A DNA stretch of 64,000 bases from Thelephora terrestris (lineage: Eukaryota; Basidiomycota; Agaricomycetes; Thelephorales; Thelephoraceae): contig WIUZ02000001.1 of the NCBI GenBank assembly GCA_015956445.1, forward strand, positions 3,906,001 through 3,970,000. The letters run 5' to 3'. The notes beneath the pieces were generated by a model, which saw only the letters and a program-made list of their open reading frames with translations, was not told the DNA's origin and made no database searches. Shown here one piece after another: positions 35,499-46,662 of the stretch. Position 1 is the first letter of the stretch, and the number at the start of each line of letters is the position of its first letter. Both the position numbers and the translations under genes were made by a program.

Positions 35499-37827
35499 TT
35501 AAGAAACACTCAACTCTTCCAACTCTTTCCTGATCTGCACTTCTGTGTCAATCTTCTTAAGCTGTGTTGCCTCCAACCTCTCCCCCCTCTTCGCCTTCTC
35601 CTTGAGCTCCTCAATCGCCTTTAGCTATTTACACAGTCGCAAGGGTCAACAACGGGAAAAGGCGTGGCGTGAATGGAAACTGACCTTCTTAGTGAGGTTC
35701 CGCATCTTCTTAGCACTCGCATCCAAAGCCGGATCTCCAGCGTCAGTCGACTGCTCTTGCTCAACGGGCGGTGGAGGTTCCCTTCCTCCACCGTTAACGT
35801 CCGCCGACTTCCCGTTGCTCTGCTCAAACCTTTGCTGCAGCCCAGGAGTGGGTGGTCCCTTATCCCCCCTGTTCTTTTGTTTCTTCTTTCCCGGACCCCC
35901 GGCCCCATCCGGTCTTGGCGAAGGACTTTTGGGCGCTCCCGGTACGTGTCGCCTTCCATTGGTGTTGGGTGCAGGACTGTGACGCCTCGTGGGAGTGTTC
36001 TGACCGCTTCCACCGCTATCATCCCGACGGTAAGCTAATGACGCTTCCAAACCCCTCGCGCCCGGTGGTCGGTATGGCGCCTTCACGGGTGTCATGACTT
36101 TCGTCGTCGTCACCAACTCCAAAACGCTCGGATGTGGCGCCGGAGCCGCGGGTATCGTCTGACCGAACTGAGGTACTTGGTCGACGGGTATAGGACGCCA
36201 AGAAGCTTGGTAGAGTTCGTCAATTGACTGAATGTGCATCAAGCCACCCGCGCAGTGCCAGATCTTGATGCCGTTGTCTACGCGAAGCCGAGGCGAAAGC
36301 GTAGCGGTGAGAATGAACCGACCATCCGGTGACCATTGACAGAACGAAGCGTTCGCTGCATCAATTGTAGTGACCTTTGCAAGAGACCTCCGGTCAAAGA
36401 TGTCAAGGGTTCCTCTCAGGTTCCCGAAACCGCCCAACGCAACCAGCCGACCCTGAGAGTTGAACGAAACGAAATTGTAGAAGTTATTCCCGAAATCGTG
36501 GAGGAGGCGTCCTCGTTGATCAAACAAGGCGGCCTTCGCTGGCATGACTATCATCACCTTTAGCGGCCGGTATCGGAAAGGCGATGATTATGAAAAACGT
36601 ACACCCATAGATGACCATGAACTCCTTAGAGTTGGGACTCCAGTTGAAATCATGGATGCCACCGTCCTTATCGAGGGTTAAACGAAGATCGAAATTGCCC
36701 TCAGCACTGAGCAGGTAAAATCCACCAGTCTCGCCATAATAACTCTTTCCGGAATTGTCGACTTCCGTCTGGGTGAGCACCAAAACGTGCGTGCCGACAA
36801 CGTTCCATTTGATTTGTGCGCGGTCTGCTTTGAAGAACGTCTTTTGACATGTAGGCGCTGCTGAGAGTGACAGGAGTCCATATATCTTTACGTTTGCAGG
36901 TTGGCCCTACGATGGCAGGGAATTTGTCGCGTGAGCGGACAAAGTGGGTACAGTAAACCATTGTAAATCACTTACCTTCTTTTCAGCAACAAAGACTGCC
37001 ACAGAAGGGGTTAATCCGGGACTAAGGGCAATCGAGGTAGCGCCTTCGACCCTGAGCTTGTCAACGATTCCCTCGGACCACTCGGCGGGTCGGAATACTT
37101 GGATGTCTGAGCCAACAAGCCTGATGGCATATGACTCGGTTATTGTATATTGGAGATCCCAACCCTCCAGGGCCTTTTGGGTGAAGGCGATGAGTTCTTC
37201 ACCTGTGGAAACGCTGAAGACTCGATGATTTTTGTGCTGAGCGCCATCCTCCAACTTGACTGCACCCGCGGGCCGGAAAGATCCAAAAAAAGATCAGTGA
37301 AACAGATGAATTACGAGAGGCATGTCAAAGACGAATCAGCAAAACGATTCAACCAGAGACGGGCTTTCGGCAGGGGGGAATGCCAACGAGCTGAAGACGA
37401 CTTACGAGGTCTCTCCCAAGTCGACAGGTAAGTCCCTCTCGGAGAAAAGCCGATTTCCACTATGTTCGGCAGATCTAGTTGTCGAAGCAGCTGCGCACCT
37501 TCCGCTAGGAACACCTGTACACTGCATCAAAGAAGGGAAAGAGGGAATGGCATGAGGGTCGGGTAGATCGGAGCATCCCAATGCCGTGCCACGAACCAAG
37601 TAGGGAGAGCGTATGCAAAGAGCCTTCCGTCCTCACTGTACCGGTACGTTCGAGCAGAGACGTCTGGGACTTGAACGCCTTCGAGTGGTGTATACGATGG
37701 CGAACCGTTGATTAGACCGAGGGCTTTTTGCGCGCGGACTGGACGGAAGCTGTGAGTTGGAGGCGGAACACGGGCATAAGTGATGATTCAAACGGACATG
37801 CATACTGCTGAGAGGGTTGGGAGGCCA
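35499..37827 (-). CDS. EIF2A: translation initiation factor eIF2A
   Basis: Non-canonical initiator tRNA-binding factor built on a WD40 beta-propeller. The start at 37827 gives MASQPSQQ, then after an intron FRPVRAQKALGLINGSP and ARTYRYSEDGRLFAYALPT. Next come QLLRQLDLPNIVEIGFSPRG TYLSTWERP, NHRVFSVSTGEELIAFTQKA and FKADRAQIKWNVVGTHVLVL. The end of the propeller has IHDFNWSPNSKEFMVIYG, VMPAKAALFDQRGRLLHDFG and ASFCQWSPDGRFILTATLSP. The C-terminal tail is basic and disordered (GGPGKKKQKNRGDKG). The last exon gives LKAIEELKEKAKRGERLEAT QLKKIDTEVQIRKELEEL, the family's terminal helix, ending at 35499. About 670 residues, as usual. Confidence 0.94.
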
Positions 37828-38006
37828 TTTGAGGAGGGGGCTCGTCAACGATGAAAGCAAGTTAATGCTTCAAATCAACGGAGGTGGGAAAAACTAATGA
37901 GCGTACAATTTTATAAGGTGATCACATGACGCTACAGAAACTAAAACATGCATAATGGTCCAGAAGAACGGTGCCTGAGAAAAGATGCAACAAGGACAGA
38001 CAAAAC

Positions 38007-38842
38007 CTAAGACACTAGCGGAGGTGGAAGCGCAGTGGGTACAAATTTCTGGGGCTGTATGCGATAGGGTGAGGATTCTCCGTATGCCCAACCCTCCCCA
38101 GTGTCATCGATATCGATGTTAATCTCGTCCTCGTCATCACTCATGTCGCAATCCTCAACATACACAGTGATCCCATCCGAACTATCCTCCGGCGCAAGCA
38201 ACAACTCGACTCCTCTCTGACCTTCAACCTTCGTCCTCCGAAACTGCGCATCTACCTCCAACTTTCGCAGTGCATGAATCAGGTCCTCGGCTAGGGGAGT
38301 TGCGTTAGGGGGGTCTTCCCGGACTTGCTCCCATCCGATAGGGGGAGAGCCTGGAGGGGAGATGAGGAAGTTCTTTTCGAGTTGTGGTGGTCGGAGGTAG
38401 TGTTCTGCAGGGTCTCTTTCGATTTCTGTCCGATCCGCGCGATACACCCTCAGCGACTTGATGCTCTCAGGCCTGAAGTCATAATCAGTCAATATCGAAC
38501 CGCGCAAGAATCAGCAACTACAAACCAGTCGCGTGTGTGTCTCATAGCAGTGGAGTCGAAGTCTTGCCTCGCTTGCTCAGCATCCTCATCGTTATAATAG
38601 ACGATCATTATTCTACCAAAGCTGGGTAGAGGGGCCCACGAGTGAACATGTCCAAATAGCTGGAAGTGTCGCTCGAGGATGGAGACCAGGGTGGGATTTT
38701 GGAAGAAAGAGTGAGATATGCCAGTGATGACCAGAGTGTTTGTTGTTGATGGCGAGGGTTTCGGCTGGGGGATGTCTTCCCCAGTAAACATGTTGAGGTG
38801 GAGGTTGAAAGTGAAATCACCGTAGTTCAAAGTCTGCGGCAT
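38007..38842 (-). CDS. RCN1: calcipressin (RCAN-type calcineurin regulator)
   Basis: Binds calcineurin and tunes its activity. Exon 1 from the ATG at 38842 has an RRM-like fold: NTLVITGISHSFFQNPTLVS ILERHFQLFGHVHSWAPLPS FGRIMIVYYNDEDAEQAR. A GTTTGT donor gives DW|PESIKSLRVYRADRTE in phase. The exon 2 motif KNFLISPPGSPPIGWEQ is the family signature (the SP box whose phosphorylation controls inhibition), followed by DPPNATPLAEDLIHALRKLE. The C-terminus is acidic (DMSDDEDEINIDIDDTGEGW). It has two exons and ends at 38007. About 255 residues. Confidence 0.93.
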
Positions 38843-39431
38843 CGTTGGTCTCAGCGTCGTGGAACGGTGGAACGGACGGAGTGAGAGTATGGTACAGCGG
38901 AGACAGATCGATCAGCCTTTTATATGTGCGTAGTTACGTACACAGCTACAGCCATTACATGGACCGTTCTCCGCAGGATACAGCCCCAGATTTTTAGTCA
39001 CCTTTTGATGGTATTGGGCTCGGCATCCCGACATGGCCCATGGTGCTGTGGGGCCGTGTCCCTCAACCTGCCAGAAAAATCCTGGCATCAACCGCGTACG
39101 GTAGTTGGAGACCCTGAGGGACCGAGAGCATACCGGAGGCCTGTGTACAAACCAGTAGGTGCCGCGGTGCCAGTTGCCGTGCCCGAGACCGTTGAAAGGT
39201 AAACAAAAATTCGAGGCTGTATCCTACGGAGACCATCGATCTATCGCTTTGAAAATGGCTGTAACAGGAGATCCACAAATTCCCACACCGCTTTCCACCA
39301 TACCCAGTCAAACTTCAGCTGTCCTTATGCAGCAGCCCAGACATTCCCACAGCTGCCATGGTCCACTGCTTCCCTGGAGCGCTGCCTTTGGTCCACGGAA
39401 TATTCCACGACCTTGGCTTTCGCAGCATGGT
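38843..39431. other. intergenic
   Basis: About 590 nt between the calcipressin start and the CCDC124 stop. No gene or repeat recognised. Confidence 0.4.
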
Positions 39432-40475
39432 TCATTGTTTCTCCTTGAGACGTTCTTCTATCGCCACGTTCTTCTTCTTCAGTGCATCAACTTTTTCTTC
39501 TTTGGTGGCATCGTACGTGACCACGGTCTGGTTGAATCTATTTGAGATCCGGTTTCAGTGCTCGTATGATCGCGTCGAGGCGAGACCGATGGAGTTCGCT
39601 CACGGGTTCTCTGGAGACTTCTGGAATTTTTTATACAGGAGCTCCTCGTACTGCTGCAAACGCAGCCCTGGGTGCTGGACATCGATGTCAATCAGAAATC
39701 CTCAGGTATAGCCATCGACAAATCACGGAATCAGAAAAGTACCTCAACCCGCAGTATGGGTAACTCCCGCTCCTTATAGGCTTCCAAAGCGCCCTAGTTG
39801 GTAAACCAGGTAACGTGAGCATATCGCGCAGTATGGCAGTTCGCCGGGGAACGTGAATGGGTCTTCACCTTGAACCTTCGCTGAAAGGGCGGGGAAGCAC
39901 AGTTTAAGCATCGGAGGGCTGTGCATGACGCTAACTTCCACGCTCACCTCTGGATGCCTCTCGATTCCGGCAGCTTGCTGACCAACGCTCGCCTTATCCG
40001 TCTTGGCGTTGACAACTTGCAACAAGTCCAAGGCATTGTCGATACCAGTGGCGGAGAAGCTCTCAATTTCCTTTGGTTCGTCGTTGGTTGGTTCAGCGTT
40101 GACGGAATCAAGACCGCCCCCAGCAGAAATGGCGCCGGGACCCGCGGGTTTGACGTTCTTTTTCTTCTTTGGGGTGGTTTTCTTGGGAGGCGCGCTTGCT
40201 TCCTCCTCGGCAAGGAGACGTGCAGCTTCCGCCTTGCGAGCAAGCTGCTCCTGGCGCTTTTCCTCCTTCTCGACGTTCTTATCCTTTTTAGAACCTTGAT
40301 CCCACTTAGATGCCTCTCGTTGTTCCTGTTAATACCTGTGTCTCAGTAATAATTGTACGATCACCCGAGGAAGCCATGCCTTGTCTGTAGCGACAGCATC
40401 TTTCTTCTTTGCTTCATTCTCAGCCTTTTTGACTCGTCCTGACTCCTTCTTCGCGTTTGCTCCCCGTGGCGGCAT
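39432..40475 (-). CDS. CCDC124/Lso2-type ribosome-associated protein
   Basis: Small coiled-coil protein that binds idle or recovering 80S ribosomes. The start at 40475 gives MPPRGANAKKESGRVKKAEN. Exon 2 has a Lys/Glu coiled coil (SKKDKNVEKEEKRQEQLARK), a Pro/Lys linker and the family core IDNALDLLQVVNAKTDKASV GQQAAGIERHPE. A 12-nt microexon (39869-39880) supplies RRFK. The next exon gives GALEAYKERELPILR, then HPGLRLQQYEELLYKKFQKS PENP. A further intron (donor GTGAGC near 39602, acceptor TAG near 39538) leads to FNQTVVTYDATKEEKVDALK KK and the stop at 39432. Without this last intron the frame stops at 39600, so the true end is further on. Phases close at every junction from the core onward. 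Confidence 0.9.
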
Positions 40476-40666
40476 GGCGATTCGAAATTGTTGAAGATGG
40501 AGAGGTAAGAGTTTGCCTAGATAGATAACGGGAGAGGGAAGTGTGGCACGATCTGACTCTGGCACAGCCTTATCAGATCAAACCAAAACGGAAGGCTCTA
40601 GAAGGCTCCTCATAATTTAGTTTCTGTGGCTGGACATCTCCCTCTCACTTTTCTCTCGCCTTCCCC

Positions 40667-41523
40667 ATGTCTCTCGATTCTGCTGGAAACAAGTGGTCAG
40701 CCGGTTTCTCTTGTCAGTCGCATCTTTCTCTCTCTCGGAAGTGATCGAATATCCTCATTCTTCCGCTAGACGGGCCAGTCCTATCTACGACCGAACTATA
40801 CCTCCTCCAAGCAGAGCTCCAGCTCAATCCAATCCTCACAAATTCGAATCCCGGCTTTCATCTCATCTTCCATCTCCAAACCGGTAATTCCTCTGCCCTT
40901 GAATTTCGATGTAATCCAAGCTCAAGTGTTGCCGGAACTTTTTGTGGCGATATTTAGGATCGACTTCTGGGTTCAACCCGGAGGCACGAGACAGGGACAT
41001 CCCATTTACTGCCAAAGACGAGCCAGCTACGCTTCCACGCGTCCAGGAATTGGTTGTCATCTGTGAAACTTCTCCGTGGTGCACGATCGTTAAGAACGAG
41101 CGGGGTGTCACTTTACAAGATGTTTGCACAACTATTTGGAAGGAGTACGATCGTTTTATATCTGTCAAGTCAATATTCTGATACACTTGAATCTCAGATA
41201 CACGGAGAACTATGTGACCGATGCGGAGTTCGCAGCGCTTCCGCCGCGATTGCAAGATGCCCTCCGCAGAACAGCGACAAATAACCAGAGCGGCTCTGCT
41301 GGGTGGGGCGGGTATTACACCCCCGCTCAAGTCCCAAACCGATACAAACGGATCGGTATGTATAAACCAACCCTCTGACCCTTTTCCAAACACTAACGAA
41401 CACCCGCCAGATTGGTTGCGAGACAAAGTCTACTTCGACGGTCTTCTCCGGAATGACCACTATGCGATGAATAGGCTTGGGTACAAAGCACCCAACATTT
41501 TCGTGATGCAGGTTGCATCCTAA
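40667..41523 (+). CDS. DUF6699 domain protein
   Basis: Agaricomycete domain of unknown function. The start at 40667 gives MSLDSAGNKWSA. Then, by an intron from a GTTTCT donor to the CTAG near 40770, it reads DGPVLSTTELYLLQAELQLN PILTNSNPGFHLIFHL. The next exon carries the core: DEPATLPRVQELVVICETSP WCTIVKNERGVTLQDVCTTI WKEY. A GTAC-type donor leads to TENYVTDAEFAALPPRLQDA LRRTA. The last exon gives DWLRDKVYFDGLLRNDHYAM NRLGYKAPNIFVMQVAS with the stop at 41523. The pattern 'LNP-L...PAT-P---EL-I----PW-I-V...GVT--DV...VT--E' fits DUF6699. It has no signal peptide or catalytic motif. The first intron is the least certain. Confidence 0.72.
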
Positions 41524-41883
41524 GTAGCCAACCCCCGTAGCAGTACTTACTTTGTACCACCAATCCCGCCATCAGAACGCGTATCTATTGAGATCCTTGC
41601 CATTTGATCCGTTCCATCCGTTCCGAAACGCAGCACCGCTGGGCGGCGCTGAGGTTTGAGTCACCGACGGCACGCACGTGAGATGTTGGGCGCTCCAAGG
41701 TCACCTGGGAAGAATGCTGATTGATGCACAGCTGCGCTTACGGATATAGGACTGGGAAGGTACTCGCGCGCATGAGATGTAGAGAGGTCACCTAGGAAAA
41801 GGTAGAGTATAAAAGGGTTCTTGTGAATTGTTCGACAGCAACGCAACTCGACTGAACATTGTCAGCGCCCTTCATCAAACATC
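41524..41883 (+). promoter_or_regulatory. promoter region of the methyltransferase, with TATA box
   Basis: TATAAAAG at 41808-41815, 69-76 nt before the ATG at 41884, and a C-rich leader. No other feature seen. Confidence 0.6.
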
Positions 41884-42669
41884 ATGTCTCACCACAACCA
41901 CCACCACCCTCATGACCACTCCTCGGAGCACAAACACGACTATGCAAAAGCCAACGCTGAACATTTTGACAAAGAATCCAAGAACCAGCAGATGATCGAG
42001 CATGGGACCAAGCTCGCCCAGTTGTCCGCGCCATTCATCCTCAAGTACTATAACTTCGATAAAGAGACCACGGAAGTGTTGGACTTTGCCTCCGGATGGG
42101 GTGTGTAGGTTTTGCTTTCGAGTGTGCCCGGTTCTGACGGTCGACAGGGTTGGTATCCAAGCAAATCATACCCTATGCCAAGTCCATCCTTGGAGTTGAT
42201 ATCAGCCAGGGAATGGTCGACCTGTACAATGAGACAGGACAGAAGGAAGGCTTTCAAGGGATGAGAGCGGTCCGTGCCGACCTCAAGGGCGAAGAGGGTG
42301 AATTGGACGGTCAAAAGTTCGACGTCATCATAGTGAGTGCCACCCCGTCCAGGAGAGGAGATGCCTGGCTGAATCTCGTCGCAGTGCAACATGGCATATC
42401 ACCATTTTGAAGACATAGAGAAGACGACGAGGATCCTTGCTGGATTCCTGAAGACAGGCGGGAAGCTCATCGTGAGTGATTTCCGCGATGACGGTGAGGA
42501 AATTCGGAAGGATCATGCGCACGTTGTCGTCCACCGTGGCATGGGTGAGGATGTCATGAGGAGTGTGTTCACCGGCGCAGGGTTGACGGATGTCGTCATT
42601 GAGGACGCATTCGACTACACCTTGTTTGGGGTCTTGCACATCTTCTTTACCGTCGGGTCGAAGGCCTGA
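41884..42669 (+). CDS. SAM-dependent methyltransferase with His-rich N-terminus
   Basis: Class I methyltransferase (UbiE/Methyltransf_11 type). The N-terminus is MSHHNHHHPHDHSSEHKHD, with ten His in 19 residues. AHFDKESKNQQMIEH follows, then motif I ETTEVLDFASGWG. After an intron come KSILGVDISQGMVDLYNETG with the acidic residue at the end of strand 2, then motif IV KFDVIICNMAYHHFEDIEKT across an intron, then motif V ILAGFLKTGGKLIVSDF. The C-terminal half ends VVIEDAFDYTLFGVLHIFFT VGSKA at 42669. The length of about 225 residues is standard. The substrate is unknown. The His tract could bind nickel, copper or zinc, but this is inference. Confidence 0.87.
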
Positions 42670-43012
42670 CCTTGTCCTCTGGGCTTGCCATCAGAGGTTA
42701 GAGCGCTCTAGAGGCGGTTATGAGCCTGGTCCAAGTTGTACCAATGTAGTTTAGCCGGGGAAATAAGACCGTCAGATCCTGGCCAGACAGGTTTTATGAA
42801 GTGGCCCCGGGCCAGGGTGGAAACCGCAGCATGAGAACCCTTCGGGGTCCGCATTGCTGGCCACGGAGTTAGTTTAGGCCGAGTTTAGGCGATCGATGGA
42901 GATCGCGGTCATCTCGGGAACGCCGCTCGGGCAATCCGACTCCATCGTAGCCACCGCTTACGTTCCGAATTCACTCGAATTCAACGCCCCGAATCCGCCG
43001 CTGCACCACACC
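42670..43012. other. intergenic
   Basis: About 340 nt; promoter of mS33. An in-frame extension upstream of 43013 exists but is not protein-like. Confidence 0.4.
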
Positions 43013-43404
43013 ATGGCGTCCATCGCCCCCTCGAGGCTGGCAGCCCTCGTCAAAACGCGTTGCGCGGTCTTCCAGACCTCATACAATCCCACATCCGTCA
43101 GGACCGGCGCAAAATACCTTCGGGCGCGTCTACGTGGACCGTCAATGATGAACTATTACCCTCCAACTCTCTCGCTGTCTTCTGTCATCCGCCAGTTCCC
43201 TGAAATGGAGCTTGTTGATGCGGTTGAACAGCAGAGGCTACAAGATATTGAAGACAGGAAGAAGAGGGGCAAAGGTGCACCGAAGAAAGCCAAGTCGAAA
43301 GGTCTGTCGCTTCATTCCCACCTCTCTCCGATCCTCTCCCCTGACCTTTCCTCTGCGATTTCTGAACCCCAGCCGACAGCAGGCGTACTTCCCGGAAACG
43401 GTAG
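43013..43404 (+). CDS. MRPS33: mitochondrial small-subunit ribosomal protein mS33
   Basis: The start at 43013 gives MASIAPSRLAALVKTRCAVF QTSYNPTSVRTGAKYLRARL RGPSMMNYYP, the conserved mS33 (yeast Rsm27) region, then FPEMELVDAVEQQRLQDIED and a Lys-rich tail. A 72-nt intron leads to a short last exon (ADSRRTSRKR) with the stop at 43404. About 107 residues, as expected for the family. The 3' end of the transcript lies close to the GH5 start. Confidence 0.88.
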
Positions 43405-43592
43405 AGGCACAGTCGAGAGTATTTTTGATGTTAGATTATTAAAGGGCTTGCTTAGTAATTTGGAATACATAAATTCGACAAGTCGTCCCACCCCCCATTC
43501 GATCAGTGCCTGGTCCTCCACCCTCCGATCCCCGTTGCAGCGCAACTCACCTCTTTCCCTCTAACCTCCACACTCCCCCACCTCCTTCTCAA

Positions 43593-46385
43593 ATGCCTCT
43601 TGCTCCCTTCATCTCGCCCGCGACCGGAAAGCCAACCCCGGACCACTACATTCACACAACCAATGGTTCCTTCCTTGACAATCACGGGCGAACCCTCTTG
43701 CTACGGGGCGTCAACCTTTCAGGTTCTGACAAAGCTCCAGTTAACAAACCTTCATATGTTCTCGACGACATCGGAGAGAATGGCGGAGAGAGTTTCGTGG
43801 GGCGCCCGCTCAATCTCGAAGACGGTTCAGCCGATGTACACCTTGCAAGACTTCGAGGATGGGGCTTCAATATGATCAGATATGTCGTCACCTGGGAAGC
43901 CCTCGAACATGAGGGGCCGTGAGTATACCCTGCAGTCCTTCCGTGTTGACGGCCGCTCATACGGGCTTTCCTGTAGTGGAAAGTACGACTTCGAGTTCAT
44001 GGATTACACAGTAGAAGTGTTAAGGAAGTGCAAGGAGTATGGTTTCAAGGTTTACATGGACCCGCATCAGGATGTGGTATGTATTTGAGAAGCGCGCATT
44101 TACTTGCACTAGCTTACCTCTGTTTCCGCATTTAGTGGTCTCGATTCTCGGGAGGGTCAGGCGCTCCCTACTGGACTCTCCCAGCATGCGGTATCGATAC
44201 CAAAGCCTTCGTCGCTACGCAAGCCGCTCTCGTTCACGCCGAATATCCTACCCGAGAAAACCCTGACCCCGCTTCCATCCCGGCGATGATCTGGGGCACC
44301 AACTATAACCGACTCGTCTCTCAAACGATGTTTACCCTCTTCTTCGCTGGTCGAGATTTTGCGCCCAAGTGTATCATTGACGGCAAGAACATCCAGGATT
44401 GGCTACAATCACATTTCATTGAGGCTTTTGGCCTATTGGCTGAGCGGATACGGGACGCTGGAGACCTATTGGACGAGTGCGTGATCGGGTGGGATAGTAT
44501 GAACGAGCCCTTCGAGGGAATGTGTGGGATCGATGATCTCAACCACTTCTCGAAGGAGTCCACAGCGACCCTCAAGAAAGGTCCGTCTCCCACCCCCATA
44601 CAGGGCTTCCGGCTTGGGATGGGTCAGGCTCAAGAGGTGGAACATTGGGAATTTGGAGCCTTTGGGCCGAAGATTACCAAGACGGTTATCATTGATCCGA
44701 AAGGAGCCAAGATTTGGGCTCGGCCGAAGGACGAGGGCGGGAACGGAGTGAATACGAAGTGGGGGTGGAGGCGTGATCCTGGTTGGACCCAGGGCACATG
44801 TATATGGGCCTCGCATGGAGTATGGAATGTCGAGTCTGGTGAGCTACTCAAGCCAGATTACTTCTACGTGGCACCCGGAAAGGCAAAAACCCCTTTTGTG
44901 GAGCTGTGGTGGAAAGCCCATTGGCAGGCCTTTCAGAAAAGGATCAAACCCTATCACCCCGAGTGCATTTGGTTCATCCAACCTCCCGTTTTCGCTCTTC
45001 CGCCCCCAGTCAGCGGCGAAGATCTCGAAGGCCGCTGTTGCTATTCGGCCCACTATTACGACGGTCTTACCCTCGTCTCGAGACATTGGAACTGGTTCAA
45101 TGCCGATGCCCTTGGAGTTCTACGTCACAAATACTCTCACGTCGCTCAGGCAGTACGTATCGGCGAAAAGGCGATCAGGGCCTCTATTCAGCAGCAGCTC
45201 GGCGTGCTCAAGTCTGACGCGCAGATTATCGGCGACTTCCCCACCATCATTGGCGAAATCGGCACCCCCTTCGATATGGACGAGAAACGCTCCTACGGCT
45301 ACACCGATGGAGGGAAATACAAAGGCGACTACTCTCGTCAGCAAAAGGCTCTCGACGCCAGTATAAACGCGAGCGATGGACCGAATGCGTTGAGCTGGAC
45401 GATTTGGACCTATTGCCCCGACAGTTCACATATGTGGGGCGATGGCTGGAATATGGAGGATTTGAGTCTTTGGTCGCCGGAAGATGCGAATAAGACGAGG
45501 AACTCTACCAAGGTTTCCCCGCAATCTTCCACAACATTGCTGAAGAGCTCCAGCGCATCGAGCTCGGAATTGCGACTACCGAGACTCGCTACGGCCTCAT
45601 CGATCTCCCTTCAAACGATGACAAGCCCGGAAGTAGATGTTGAGGATGATGGGATGAAGTATATCCACGCTGGCGGGAACTCGTGGAAGAACGCGTATGA
45701 CTTCCTCACGGACGGTGCGAGAGCAGTCAAGGCTTTCTGTCGACCATGGCCCATTGCGACGGTTGGGACACCCAAGGATATCCAGTTCACCATCGCCAAT
45801 ACCGAATTCAAGCTTACCGTCGTTGTCACACCTGAAGATTTCCCCAGAAAGCGTCCAGATCCACCGTCGTCTTCCTCCTCTTCCGCCTTCTCTTCGTTCT
45901 CGTCATCGTTATGCGACGATCCGAACGACCCCACCTATCCCAGAAAGCCGACGGAGATCTATCTCCCGTTGGTTCATTATGCACACCCCAATCTAGTCGC
46001 CACGACCTACGGTCAATCCCTTTCCGCTCTCGAAGAGCTTGGGCCCGATGGCGACGAAAACTCCCAGATCTTCCCTCCCCCTCCCGACCAGAATAGTTCT
46101 TCGACGACGCTTGTCGCTGTTCCGCATTCTCCGGCTGATGGTCCCTGTCCTCTCGCCGTCGAAGTCGAGGTATCCGAAGGAAAGTGGGAGCTTCGCGGGC
46201 AGATCCTCAAGTGGTGGTACCCGGTCCCACGACCTGGTGAGGATGCGAAGGAATACACGATTAAAGTAAGGAGGACCGGCGGTACCATCAAAACCCTCGA
46301 GGAACAGGAGCGCCAAGCGAGGTTGGCGACTGTTGGAGGCTGGTGTGAAGAACTCTGCAGCGGTTCGAGCTGCACTATCATGTGA
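43593..46385 (+). CDS. GH5 (subfamily 12-type) steryl/ceramide beta-glucosidase
   Basis: Intracellular glucosidase like Cryptococcus EGCrP1/2 and yeast Egh1, which hydrolyse glucosylceramide and ergosteryl glucoside. The start at 43593 gives [20 protein letters not shown]. Conserved parts are [60 protein letters not shown] across an intron, and [14 protein letters not shown] with the acid/base Glu. Further on are [28 protein letters not shown] with the nucleophile Glu, and [30 protein letters not shown] Ser-rich insert (about 45865-45910) lies in the C-terminal domain. The protein ends CSGSSCTIM, a textbook CaaX box, at 46385. It has two introns only, no signal peptide, and about 870 residues. 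Confidence 0.92.
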
Positions 46386-46662
46386 GGCCGGTATCCGGCA
46401 TGTTCTGTTTTTGATTGTTTTCCTGCTCGCAACATCGTTCCCGATACCTAATGTTATCATTCTCGCATCGCGTTCATGCGCACGACATAACCACTTCATT
46501 CCCCTTCTCATCGATTCATCTCTTATCAAACACGGACCATGTACGACTTGTAACTTTCGGACTTTCCAAGTTTGCATTAGACTAAAAAATAAAGTTGCTG
46601 TATAAAGGTTTCATGTGATGGGATTCAACCTAGAACGGAGTGGTGGTATACTGTGTCCGTGT
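46386..46662. other. convergent 3' region of GH5 gene and OPA3
   Basis: About 280 nt between two converging stops; AT-richer than the genes. Presumably holds both polyadenylation sites. Confidence 0.4.

Noticed and set aside
40863-41426. Minus-strand open frame of 187 residues
   Set aside because: It lies opposite the DUF6699 exons, which have conserved motifs and in-phase introns on the + strand.
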